From an uncultured Acetobacteraceae bacterium (GTDB taxonomy: Bacteria; Pseudomonadota; Alphaproteobacteria; Acetobacterales; Acetobacteraceae): a stretch of DNA of 64,000 bases. The stretch lies in assembly GCA_903907955.1 (NCBI GenBank), contig CAIVPZ010000057.1, positions 62,001-126,000 on the forward strand, read 5' to 3'. This document shows positions 20,292 through 29,100 of this stretch, in pieces. How positions within the stretch are numbered: the stretch's first letter is position 1; every line of letters starts with the position of its first letter. The notes under the pieces are model-generated. The model was not told the origin of the DNA. It made no database searches and was given only the letters and a program-made list of their open reading frames with translations. Both the position numbers and the translations under genes were made by a program.

Positions 20292-21290
20292 GTGATCGCA
20301 GCCGACCTCCTTGCCGCCGCGACCGATCCGGTTGCCAGGGCCACCACCGACCGGATCCCCGGTGCAGTTGTCGGCGTCGTGACGATAACCGGCGACCGCG
20401 CGGCGAACGCGCTCGGCCTGGCGCAGCGCGAACCGGACGCGGCGCCGATGCGGCGCGACACCTGGTTCGACCTCGCCTCATTGACCAAAGTGCTGTTCAC
20501 CGCCCCCGCCATCCTCCGCCTGGTGGCGCATGGGCGCATCGCGCTGGATGACGCGCTGACGGTGGCGATCCCCGACCTGCGGCAATACGATCCGGCGGCG
20601 CCGGAACGCCGGCTGACCTTTCGCCAGTGCCTCAGCCACCAGACCCACCTGCCGGCGGTCGAGCCGCTGTACACCTATGGTCAGGACCCGGCGACATTGC
20701 GGGCCTTCATCCTGCAACGGGTCTGGCAGGCCGGGCCTGCGGTCTATTCCGACATCAATTTCATGCTGCTGGGCATCGCCATCGAGCGGCTGACGGGCCA
20801 CCCGCTCGGCGCGCAGCCTTTGCCCGCCGGCCTGTCGTTCTGTCCCGACCCGGCCGCCTGCGCGGCGACCGAGCGCTGCACCTGGCGCGGCCGGGTGCTG
20901 CGCGGCGAGGTGCATGACGAGAACGCCTTCGCGCTCGGCGGCGCGGCCGGCCATGCCGGGCTGTTCGGCACCATCGACGCCGTGCTCGACGCGGCCCAGG
21001 GCCTGCTGCAGGGCGCCGAGCCGGCGCTGGCCGGCATCCGGGCGCGGCAATCGGCCACCCGCACCCTGGGGTGGCAGGCGCGGCATGATGGATGGTCCGG
21101 CGGCACCACGTGTTCGGATGAGACCATCGGTCACACCGGCTTCACCGGCACCGGGGTGTGGATCGATTTCGGCCGTGGGATTGCCTGGGCGCTGCTGACC
21201 AACCGGGTGCATCCGACGCGCCACCGCGACACCGGCATCGACGACCTGCGCCGCCGTGTCGGCACCCTGATCGCCGGCGCCGCGCAGTGA
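20292..21290 (+). CDS. serine hydrolase of the beta-lactamase/class C family
   Basis: A 332-residue protein starting at GTG. It has the SxxK motif (DLASLTKV, near residue 62), YSDIN in the YxN position (near 155) and HTG (GHTGFTG) near the C-terminus, the order found in class C beta-lactamase-like esterases and D,D-peptidases. There is no obvious signal peptide. The gene overlaps the M15 peptidase gene by GTGA, which suggests joint work on peptidoglycan or peptide substrates. The actual substrate is unknown. Confidence 0.85.
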   Translation: MIAADLLAAATDPVARATTDRIPGAVVGVVTITGDRAANALGLAQREPDAAPMRRDTWFDLASLTKVLFTAPAILRLVAHGRIALDDALTVAIPDLRQYDPAAPERRLTFRQCLSHQTHLPAVEPLYTYGQDPATLRAFILQRVWQAGPAVYSDINFMLLGIAIERLTGHPLGAQPLPAGLSFCPDPAACAATERCTWRGRVLRGEVHDENAFALGGAAGHAGLFGTIDAVLDAAQGLLQGAEPALAGIRARQSATRTLGWQARHDGWSGGTTCSDETIGHTGFTGTGVWIDFGRGIAWALLTNRVHPTRHRDTGIDDLRRRVGTLIAGAAQ

Positions 21291-22090
21291 CCCCCGTACG
21301 ATGGAAACGCGGCGCGGCAGCCATGCTGCTGCTGGCCGGCGTTGCCGCCCCGATCGCCGGTGCCCGCGCGGCGGGGCCGGTGGATGCGCTGCTGCACGCC
21401 TATCCCGATTCGCTGGCGGGCTTCGACGGTACCGACCTGATCTGGCGCGACGGCACCCATATGCCGGTCGGCATCGGGCGGCCGGAGCGGAGCCCGGAGG
21501 AACAGTTGCGCGACGGTTCCATCCTCGATCAGTTGCGGCTGCCCTACCCGGCCGGCGCGGCGTTGCTGCCGGCACCCGAGGACGACCCGGGCCGGGTTCG
21601 CAACCGGGCGTTCTTCGCCAAGATGTACGGCGATTGCTGGACCGGCGCGGTCGCCCCGAAGCTCGCGCGGGTGGTGTGGCTGCCGCGGACCTGGGGCCAC
21701 ACCGTCAGCATCACCACGGTGAACGGCGTGGATCGCCGGCTGGCGGCGATCTCGCGCGAACTCGATGACCTGCCGGCGGAGGACAAGAAATACCTGTATC
21801 CGCTGGGCGGCAGCTATGTTTGCCGGACCGTGGCCGACACTGGTCAGCCCAGCCAGCATGCTGCCGGCGCGGCGATCGACATCAACCCGGCCTATTCGGA
21901 TTACTGGCTGTGGCGGCGGCCCCGCGGTCACGTGCCTGTCTATGCCAACCGCATCCCGCAGGAGATCGTGACCATTTTCGAACGGCATGGTTTCATCTGG
22001 GGCGGCAGGTGGGCGCATTTCGACACGATGCACTTCGAATACCGGCCGGAACTGCTGCACTACGATCCCAGCGTTGCGGATGTGCCGTAA
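21287..22090 (+). CDS. M15-family zinc D-alanyl-D-alanine carboxypeptidase-like protein
   Basis: A 267-residue protein from GTG 21287, with a signal peptide (AAAMLLLAGVAAPIAGARA). The C-terminal half carries the M15 zinc site: SQHAAGAAIDIN (His and Asp ligands) and the HFDTMHFEYRPELL segment with the last His. It most likely trims cell-wall peptides in the periplasm. It overlaps the serine hydrolase stop by 4 bp. A frame open further upstream is excluded because it would bypass the signal peptide and run inside the previous gene. Confidence 0.85.
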   Translation: MTPVRWKRGAAAMLLLAGVAAPIAGARAAGPVDALLHAYPDSLAGFDGTDLIWRDGTHMPVGIGRPERSPEEQLRDGSILDQLRLPYPAGAALLPAPEDDPGRVRNRAFFAKMYGDCWTGAVAPKLARVVWLPRTWGHTVSITTVNGVDRRLAAISRELDDLPAEDKKYLYPLGGSYVCRTVADTGQPSQHAAGAAIDINPAYSDYWLWRRPRGHVPVYANRIPQEIVTIFERHGFIWGGRWAHFDTMHFEYRPELLHYDPSVADVP

Positions 22091-22101
22091 TACAGCGCTG
22101 G

Positions 22102-22314
22102 TCAGGGAAATTTCGATTGTTTTTCAAGCTCTGAGCGCAGCGAAGCTCGCCCCCCTGGCTTCGCTTCTGGAATCATCGGCTCGATCAGCGTCCATTCCTG
22201 ATCAGTCAGGTCACTCAGGTAGCGCAGCTTGCCACGGTCGTGCCGAGCACGGTTCCCGCCATATCCACTTCGGCGGCCTCCTGCGAATCGGACCGCAGCC
22301 AGCGCATCAAACAT
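22102..22314 (-). pseudogene. IS5-type transposase N-terminal remnant
   Basis: Residues encoded by about 22147-22254 (RGKLRYLSDLTDQEWTLIEP, then MIPEAKPGGR) match the conserved N-terminus of IS5/IS4-type transposases. The frame leaves the family pattern on both sides and stops after 70 codons, and no DDE catalytic region or terminal inverted repeats are visible. It marks a past insertion with most of the element lost. Confidence 0.75.
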
Positions 22315-22374
22315 GATTCGAATTCAAGATGTTCTCTGGACAGGCACTTAGCAAAAGGTTACATTCACCGATAT

Positions 22375-22399
22375 GTGATTGCAAAGTCCCCGCAATCAC
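22375..22399. promoter_or_regulatory. operator-like inverted repeat upstream of a small hypothetical gene
   Basis: gtgattgc (22375-22382) and gcaatcac (22392-22399) form a perfect 8-bp inverted repeat with a 9-nt spacer, 81 nt before the next start codon. A further gatgtgatt occurs at 22402-22410. The region is more AT-rich than its surroundings. It may be a transcription-factor site; the factor is unknown. Confidence 0.4.
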
Positions 22400-22479
22400 G
22401 GAGATGTGATTTCGTTTGACGTGGAACGCGGGCCGCACTGGCTTTTCCGGCTGCGGTTGCCCGGTCCCGGAGGAAGGGC

Positions 22480-22839
22480 ATGAACCCCATCGAGGAACTG
22501 CACCAGCCATTCGGACTGGCCGCGGCCGAGGCAGTCGCTGGAGCGGATGACGGCCTGGAGCAGGATCTGGGGCTGCCGCCGGTTTCGGACAGCTTTGTGC
22601 TGGATATGCTCGCCGCCGTTGCCGAGATGGCGCTGCGCAGCAAGCGCCGGCAGGCCGACCTTGACGCCGCCATGCGCCATGTCGGCATCAAGGCAGGGTC
22701 TGCCTGGCGGCTGGCCGCGCTGGAGCGGCTGCGCATCAATGGCTACGTCGACAAGGTGGTTATGCTGAGCGATGGCGGGGTGCTGCTGTCGGTGACCGCG
22801 CCCGGCCTCGACCGTTTGGGCGGCATCCGGTCGCGCTGA
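22480..22839 (+). CDS. hypothetical protein, possibly winged-helix C-terminal half
   Basis: A 119-residue protein with a strong ribosome binding site (cggaggaagggc) before ATG. The N-terminal 35 residues are acidic and probably flexible. The second half (LRSKRRQADLDAAMRHVGI, then AWRLAALERLRINGYV and VVMLSDGGVLLSVTAPGLDRL) has a helix-helix-strand-strand pattern like a small winged helix. I do not recognise a family. It stands alone between the IS remnant and rubrerythrin. Confidence 0.6.
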   Translation: MNPIEELHQPFGLAAAEAVAGADDGLEQDLGLPPVSDSFVLDMLAAVAEMALRSKRRQADLDAAMRHVGIKAGSAWRLAALERLRINGYVDKVVMLSDGGVLLSVTAPGLDRLGGIRSR

Positions 22840-22913
22840 CCGGACGGCACCAACCCGCGGATTGTTCTGGTGTGCGTTTGCGCCAGCCGACGCGCACGCC
22901 CGGCGCCAGCGGG

Positions 22914-23333
22914 TTACTTCAGTTCGTCCAACGCCTGCTGGAACCGCACAGTATGCGAGCGCTCCGCCTTGGCAAGCGTTTCGAACCACTCGGCGATATC
23001 GTCGAAGCCCTCCTGGCGGGCGGTGTGGGCCATGCCGGGATACAGCTCGGTGGCCTCACGCGTCTCGCCGGCGATCGCCGCCGCCAGGTTTTCGCGGGTC
23101 CCGCCGAACGGCATGCCGGTGGCCGGATCGCCCACCGCCTCCAGGAACTCCAGGTGTCCGAACGCATGCCCGGTCTCGCCATCCGCGGTCGAGCGGAACA
23201 TCGCGGCGACATCGTTGTAGCCTTCCACATCCGCCTTCCGGGCGAAATAGAGGTAGCGGCGGCTGGCCTGGCTTTTGCCGGCGAAAGCGGATTTCAGGTT
23301 CGCTTCGGTCCGGGTTCCGTTCAGTGCAGCCAC
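22914..23333 (-). CDS. rubrerythrin-family ferritin-like diiron protein
   Basis: A 139-residue protein without a rubredoxin domain. Diiron ligand motifs are visible: DGETGHAFGH near residue 52, AGETREATELY near 88, and KAERSH near 124. The usual first-helix ligand (AFAGESQA in rubrerythrins) reads AFAGKSQA here, with Lys coded by AAA. The start is GTG 23333 behind a strong aaggagg site. Such proteins usually handle peroxide in the cytoplasm. It may not bind two irons in the standard way. Confidence 0.85.
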   Translation of the reverse strand: MAALNGTRTEANLKSAFAGKSQASRRYLYFARKADVEGYNDVAAMFRSTADGETGHAFGHLEFLEAVGDPATGMPFGGTRENLAAAIAGETREATELYPGMAHTARQEGFDDIAEWFETLAKAERSHTVRFQQALDELK

Positions 23334-23453
23334 CTGCCCCTCCTTCTGCGGACGATCTCGTTTCCGAGGGCGTCATATCGCGCCTTTGAAACGGGAACAT
23401 GCCCCAGATGACACACACCTGTATAGCAGCGCCCGCACACCGCCCGGCGCGGC

Positions 23454-24644
23454 TCAACCGCCGGCCAGGGCTTCCATGGCCGCCTCGACGCCGCCCGCGC
23501 CATGCGGCACGCCGTTGCGCCGGAGCGCCATTTCCACCACCGCCAGCGTGCCCAGGATCATTGGCTCGTTGAGGTCGCCCATGTGGCCGATGCGGAACAC
23601 CCGGCCCGCCAGTGCCCCGAGTCCGGTGCCAAGCGCCACGTTGTAGCGGTCCAGCGCGGTGCGCCGCACGGCTTCGGCATCGTGGCCCGGCGGCATCAGC
23701 ACCGCGGTGACGGAGCCGGAACAGCGCGCCGGATTGGTGCAGAACAGCTGCGGGCCGTCGTTGCGCGACCAGCGCTGCACGCAGCCCCGCACCGCCTCGG
23801 CCAGGCGGGCGTGGCGGGCAAAGACGTGCTCGAGCCCCTCCTCCTCCAGCAGCAGCCGCAGCGATTCGCGCAGGCCGTAGAACAGCGAGGTCGGCGCCGT
23901 GCCGATGAAGCTGCGGTGCGGCCGCGACAGCATGTTCGACCAGTGCAGGTAGGATTTCGGCAGCGTCGATCCCGCATGCGCCGCCAGCGCCTTGGCCGAG
24001 ACGCCGGTGAAGGCCAGGCCGGTCGGCAGCATCAGCCCCTTCTGGCTGCCGCCGACGGCACAATCCACGCCCCATTCGTCGAAGCGGAAATCGATCGAGC
24101 CGAGCGACGAAATGGTGTCCACCAGCAGCAGCGCCGGATGGCCGGTGTCGTCCAGCGCGGCGCGGATATCGGCCGGATGCAGCATCACCCCGGTGGAGGT
24201 CTCGTTGTGCACCGCGCACACCGCCTTGATGGCATGCGCGGTGTCGGCGGCCAGCGCGGCCCGCACGGCAGCGATGTCCGCGCCGTGCCGCCAGTCGGAC
24301 TCCAGTATCCGGGTGCGCAGCCCGAGGTCGCGGGCCATCTTGCCCCAGCCCTGGGAGAAGATGCCGATCTCCGGCACCAGCAGCAGGTCGCCGGCCGAGA
24401 ACAGGTTGACCAGGCTTGCCTCCCAGGCGGCATGGCCGGAACCGGTGTAGAAAATCACGTCCTGGCGGGTCTTCAGCAGCCGCTTCATGCCGGCGACGCA
24501 GTTCTGATAGACGGCCATGAAGTCGGCGCTGTTGTAGTCGATGCTCGGATGCGCCACCGCATGCAGGATGGAGTCCGGAATGTTGGTCGGGCCCGGGTTG
24601 GCGAAGAACAGCCGCCCCCGCGGCTTCCGGACGGTTTCGGTCAT
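23454..24644 (-). CDS. class V PLP aminotransferase (serine/alanine-glyoxylate type)
   Basis: A 396-residue enzyme. NPGPTNIP at the N-terminus, FYTGSGHAAWEA, NETSTGVM and the PLP-lysine segment GGSQKGLMLP (near residue 195) are the hallmarks of serine-glyoxylate/alanine-glyoxylate aminotransferases. It probably transfers an amino group from serine or alanine to glyoxylate. ATG 24644 is preferred over the in-frame GTG at 24653 because a GGAG site lies at suitable distance. No serine-cycle genes are adjacent. Confidence 0.85.
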   Translation of the reverse strand: MTETVRKPRGRLFFANPGPTNIPDSILHAVAHPSIDYNSADFMAVYQNCVAGMKRLLKTRQDVIFYTGSGHAAWEASLVNLFSAGDLLLVPEIGIFSQGWGKMARDLGLRTRILESDWRHGADIAAVRAALAADTAHAIKAVCAVHNETSTGVMLHPADIRAALDDTGHPALLLVDTISSLGSIDFRFDEWGVDCAVGGSQKGLMLPTGLAFTGVSAKALAAHAGSTLPKSYLHWSNMLSRPHRSFIGTAPTSLFYGLRESLRLLLEEEGLEHVFARHARLAEAVRGCVQRWSRNDGPQLFCTNPARCSGSVTAVLMPPGHDAEAVRRTALDRYNVALGTGLGALAGRVFRIGHMGDLNEPMILGTLAVVEMALRRNGVPHGAGGVEAAMEALAGG

Positions 24645-24987
24645 GCAGTCCACTCCGCTCGCTGTGCCGGCGCGGTCACGCCCGCGCGATTGCGTGGCCG
24701 GAGGCTAACAGCCCGCCATGGGGTTGGCAAAATGCGGGACTGCATCGGTGGGGTGCGCCGGAGGGCGGGGCACCTGGGCATGGCGCAATGTTCAGCCATG
24801 AAACGTCGTGCCGAAATTACTAAATTGCTCCATTGCGTCTTGTCGTGGAATAATATTCCGACCTTTTGCCAAGTTTCCCCCCGTCCGGCACGCTGCTAGA
24901 AGACCCGCGTGAACTTCGCTGGCTCGCCGGGCGCCGGGACCGCATCCCGACGCCCGGGATGGATTGTCGCCCTACAGGAGGTAATCG
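24645..24987. other. intergenic region with a 13-bp AT-rich palindrome
   Basis: 343 bp upstream of both the aminotransferase (minus) and a coiled-coil protein (plus). It contains ggaataatattcc (24847-24859), a perfect palindrome around a central A that is unusual in this GC-rich sequence. An operator or AT-rich promoter element is possible. No gene is supported here. Confidence 0.4.
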
Positions 24988-25734
24988 GTGTTGCGCGTAT
25001 TTGTCCTGATTGCAGGCATTGGCCTGCTCATGCTGCCCGGGATCGCATCGGCGCTGGCGCCGACCGCATTCCCGCTGTCCCGCCCCGCACCCGATGCGGC
25101 GATCCTGCTTGCCCAGGCCAAGCCCGACACGGCGGTGACCAACCCGACGCTCGCATGGGCGCAGGCCAGGTTGTCCGAGATCGACGCCGCCATCACGACG
25201 CTGGAAGTGGCAACCCGCGCGCTCGCCAGCGACACGCGCAAGCGGGCGGATGATGTGGTGGCGAAACTGCGGGCAACCCAGGGCGCCTTCCGTGCCAGGA
25301 TCGACGCGATCGTGGCCGATGGCCGCAAGAACAGCGACGCCCAGCTGGCCGAGGCGCGCGCCACCCTGGAAGCCAGGTGGAGCGAATTCGAACGCGACCT
25401 GGATGCGTATCTCACCAGCAGCGATGCGGGGGTCGCGCTGCGCAATGCCGTCATTACCGCCCGCGAGAAGGCCGAGGAACTGTATTGGCAGCAGGCCATC
25501 GCCGCGCTGAAGAATGCCGAGGCGACGGTTGCCGCCGAGCAGCGCCCTGCCATTGACGCGGCGATCGCGGCGCTGCAGTCGTATGCCGACGCGGCAAAAG
25601 CCAGGCTGGCCAAGCTGCAGCAGGCCGGCACCGATGCCTGGGCGGCGTTCCAGGATGGGCTCGCCGATGCGCGCCGCGCCTTCGACAAGGCCTATGACGG
25701 CGTTCAGGCGGCAATCGACCGGGCCAAGCAGTAA
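24988..25734 (+). CDS. secreted coiled-coil hypothetical protein
   Basis: A 248-residue protein from GTG 24988 with a textbook ribosome binding site (caggaggtaa). A signal peptide (VFVLIAGIGLLMLPGIASALA) is followed by a mature part made almost entirely of long amphipathic helices rich in Ala, Glu, Lys and Arg (residues 50-245), probably coiled coil. It recalls apolipoprotein-like or phasin-like helical proteins, but the export signal argues against a phasin. I do not recognise a family. Confidence 0.7.
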   Translation: MLRVFVLIAGIGLLMLPGIASALAPTAFPLSRPAPDAAILLAQAKPDTAVTNPTLAWAQARLSEIDAAITTLEVATRALASDTRKRADDVVAKLRATQGAFRARIDAIVADGRKNSDAQLAEARATLEARWSEFERDLDAYLTSSDAGVALRNAVITAREKAEELYWQQAIAALKNAEATVAAEQRPAIDAAIAALQSYADAAKARLAKLQQAGTDAWAAFQDGLADARRAFDKAYDGVQAAIDRAKQ

Positions 25735-25866
25735 CCCCGGGCACACCACCGGCGGCACGCATCGGGCGGGCCGCCGATACCAATATCCGCCGTTGATCTC
25801 TTCGTGGATCGGGCGGAACATCGCCAACAGGCCGCCGATGGCGCGGCGCGAACGGGAGTGCGGCGA

Positions 25867-26130
25867 ATGGCACCCAAGACGGAACCGACCACGGTGGAAC
25901 TTGAAACCGGCGAGGTCGCCCTGATTGTCGGCGAGGAAAACGGGTCGATGTCGGTGCGCGTGGTCGCCTCCGCGGACGTCGAGACCGATACCACCGACCT
26001 GTCGGCGGCACCGGAGATCGTGCTCGCGCTGGCCATGCGGCTGCTCAAGGACCCGGATTTCCACGACGACATGCTGGACTGGTACTATGAGCACCAGGAC
26101 GATGCCGACGAGGAAGAGGAAGAAGAGTAA
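25867..26130 (+). CDS. small acidic hypothetical protein
   Basis: An 87-residue protein. An N-terminal beta-like segment (TVELETGEVALIVGEENGSM, then VRVVASADVE) is followed by a helix (PEIVLALAMRLLKDPDFHDD) and an acidic tail ending in six Glu. The chosen ATG follows gcggcga; an in-frame GTG at 25804 is a longer alternative. The acidic tail may bind cations or a basic partner. It converges on nifJ with an R3 repeat between them. The function is unknown. Confidence 0.6.
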   Translation: MAPKTEPTTVELETGEVALIVGEENGSMSVRVVASADVETDTTDLSAAPEIVLALAMRLLKDPDFHDDMLDWYYEHQDDADEEEEEE

Positions 26131-26134
26131 CAGC

Positions 26135-26188
26135 AAGGCCAGGGCGCTGCCCTGGACCCGCCAGGGGTCGGTGGACCCCTGGACCCCG
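26135..26188 (+). repeat. R3 repeat, single unit
   Basis: A 54-nt unit almost identical to 22-75. It folds as two nested hairpins (ccagggc/gccctgg and ccaggggtc/gacccctgg). It begins 4 nt after a TAA stop and ends 8 nt before the convergent nifJ stop, a position suited to a bidirectional terminator. Confidence 0.85.
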
Positions 26189-26196
26189 TTCCTTGA

Positions 26197-29100
26197 TTAC
26201 GCTGGCTTGGCGGGGTGGAAGCGGGTGTGCTCCCAGCCTGCCATGTCTTCGTAAAGCCGGTATTTCTCGTCGATCGCCTGCTGGGCGGCGTCCAGCAGCG
26301 CCGCCGCATCGTCCGGGCGGGTCTGCACCAGCGTCCGGTAGCGCGCCTCGTTATAGGCGTAGTCGCGGAACTTCAGCGTCGGCCGCGGGCTGTCCAGGCG
26401 GAACGGGTTGGCGCCGGCCTCGCGCATGCCGGGGTTGTAGCGGAACAGCGGCCAGTAGCCGGTGGCCACCGCCAGATCCTGCTGGCGCAGCCCCTGCTGC
26501 ATGTCGATGCCGTGCGCGATGCAGTGGCAATAGGCGAGAATGATCGACGGGCCAGGCCATGCCTCGGCCTCGCGGAAGGCCAGCAGGGTCTGCTGCGGAT
26601 TGCCGCCCATCGCCACCTGCGCGACATAGACGTTGCCATAGGCAATCGCCTGCAGGGCGAGGTCCTTGCGCGCCACCCGCTTGCCCGCCGCGGCGAATTT
26701 CGCCACCGCCCCCAGCGGTGTCGCCTTGGATGCCTGGCCGCCGGTGTTGGAATAGACTTCCGTGTCCAGCACGAGAATGTTCACGTCGCGCGCGGTGGAG
26801 AGCACATGGTCCAGGCCGCCATAGCCGATGTCGTAAGCCCAGCCGTCACCGCCGACGATCCACACGCTGCGCCGGACCAGATGGTCCACCACCGAAAGCA
26901 ACTGCCGCGCATCGGCGTCGTCCAGCGCACGCAGCCGGCGGGTCAGTTCGGCCACCATGGCGCGCTGGGCGCGGATTTCCGACTCGCGTATCTGTGGCGC
27001 GTGCAGCACGGCGTTTACCAGGTCCTCGCCGAGTTGCGGCGCCAGCCGTTGCGCCAGCAGGGCGGCGGTCTCCCGGTGCTTGTCGGCGGCAAGACGGAAA
27101 CCCAGGCCGAATTCGGCATTGTCCTCGAACAGTGAATTCGACCAGGCCGGGCCGCGGCCCTCGCCATTGGCCAGCCACGGCGTCACCGGCAGGTTGCCGC
27201 CATAGATGGAGCTGCAGCCGGTGGCGTTGGCCACCATCATGCGGTCGCCGAACAACTGGCTCAGCAGCTTCAGATACGGCGTCTCGCCGCAGCCGCCGCA
27301 GGCACCGGAGAAGGCGAACAGCGGCTCCAGGAACTGCACGCCGCGCACCTCGGCGAAATTCACCCGGGCGCGGTCGTTCACCGGCAGCGCCTCGAAGAAA
27401 GCGATGTTGTCGCGCTCGGATTCCAGCAGCGGCAGCTTGTCGTGCAGGTTGATCGCCTTGGTTTCCGGTTGCAGCACGCTGTGCGCCGGGCAGGCCTCGA
27501 TGCACAGGCCACAGCCGGTGCAGTCCTCGATGTGGAGCTGCAGGGTGAAGCGTACCTCCGGGAAGCCGCGCACGTTGATCGGCGCGGAGCGGAAGCTGCG
27601 CGGCGCGCCCTCCAGCCGGCTCTCGTCATAGTATTTCGCGCGGATGACGCCGTGCGGGCAGACGAAGCCGCACTGGCCGCACTGGATGCAGATGCCGGGT
27701 TCCCACACCGGCACGAAATCGGCGAGGTTGCGCTTCTCGAAGACGGCGGTGCCGCTCGGGAAGGTGCCGTCCACCGGCATCAGGCTGACCGGGATTTCGT
27801 CGCCACGGCCGTCCAGCATGCGGGCGGTGACGCGGCGCACGAACTCCGGCGCGCTGTCGGGCACCAGCGGCTGGCGCTCCCAGCTGCTGGTGGGGGCGGC
27901 GGGCACGCGCAGCTCGTGCAGACGGGCGAGCGTGTCGTCCACCGCCTGGAAGTTGCGGCGCACCACCTCGGCGCCTTTGCGGGCGTAGGTCTTCTCGATG
28001 GCGTGCTTGATCTCGCGGATCGCCGCCGCTCTCGGCAGCACGCCGGAGATGGCGAAGAAGCAGGTCTGCAGGATGGTGTTGGTGCGCCCGCGCAGGCCGA
28101 CCTCCTGCGCCACCCGTGCGGCGTCGATGACGAACACGCGCAATCCCAGATAGATGATGCGGTGCTGCATCGAGCGCGGCAGCCGGTCCCACACTTCGTC
28201 CGGGCCGTACGGGCTGTTCAGCAGGAAGGTGGCGCCGGGAGCGGCCAGCCGCAGCACGTCCATGCGTTCGGTGAAGTTGAACTGGTGACAGGCGATGAAG
28301 TCCGCCTGCCGGATCAGATAGGGCATGCGGATCGGGTCCGGCCCGAAGCGCAGATGCGAAACGGTCTGCGCGCCCGATTTGTGGCTGTCATAGACGAAGT
28401 AGCCCTGGGCATGCAGCCGGGTATCCTCGGCGATGATCTTAACCGTGTTCTTGTTGGCACCGACGGTGCCGTCGGCACCCAGGCCATAGAACACCGCTTC
28501 CACCAGACCGGTTTTTTCCAGCCGGAAGCTTGGATCGGGATCGAGATTTGTGTGCGTCACGTCGTCGGTGATACCGAGGGTGAAACCGGTGCGCGGCTGC
28601 TTTTCGCGCAGTTCATCGAACACCGCCTTGACCAGCGGCGGCGGAAAATCCTTCGATGACAGGCCGTAGCGCCCGCCGACCACGCGCGGCATGGTTGCCC
28701 GCGCGCCATTCGCCACCGCCTGCGCCAGCGTGGCGATCACGTCCTGAAACAACGGCTCGCCGGCCGCACCCGGCTCCTTGGTCTGCTCCAGCACGGCAAG
28801 CGCACGCACCGATTTCGGCAAGGCTGCCAGGAACGAAGCAGCCGCGAACGGGCGGAACAGATGCACCTGCAGCACGCCGACGCGCTCGCCGCGCCGGCGC
28901 AATTCCGCCGCCGTTTCGCGCGCGGTCTCGGCGCCCGCCCCCATCAGCACCACCACGCGCCCGGCGTCGTCGGGGCCGTCGTAATCGAACAGGTGGTACT
29001 GGCGGCCGGTCAGCGCGGCGAGCCGGTCCATCGCCGTCTGCACATGCAAGGGCACCGCGGCCACGAACGCATTCACCGTCTCGCGGGCCTGGAAGAACGT

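Noticed and set aside
24820-26136. 438-codon minus-strand frame spanning the coiled-coil and acidic genes
   Set aside because: It covers two plus-strand genes that have ribosome binding sites and a signal peptide, and has no domain of its own.
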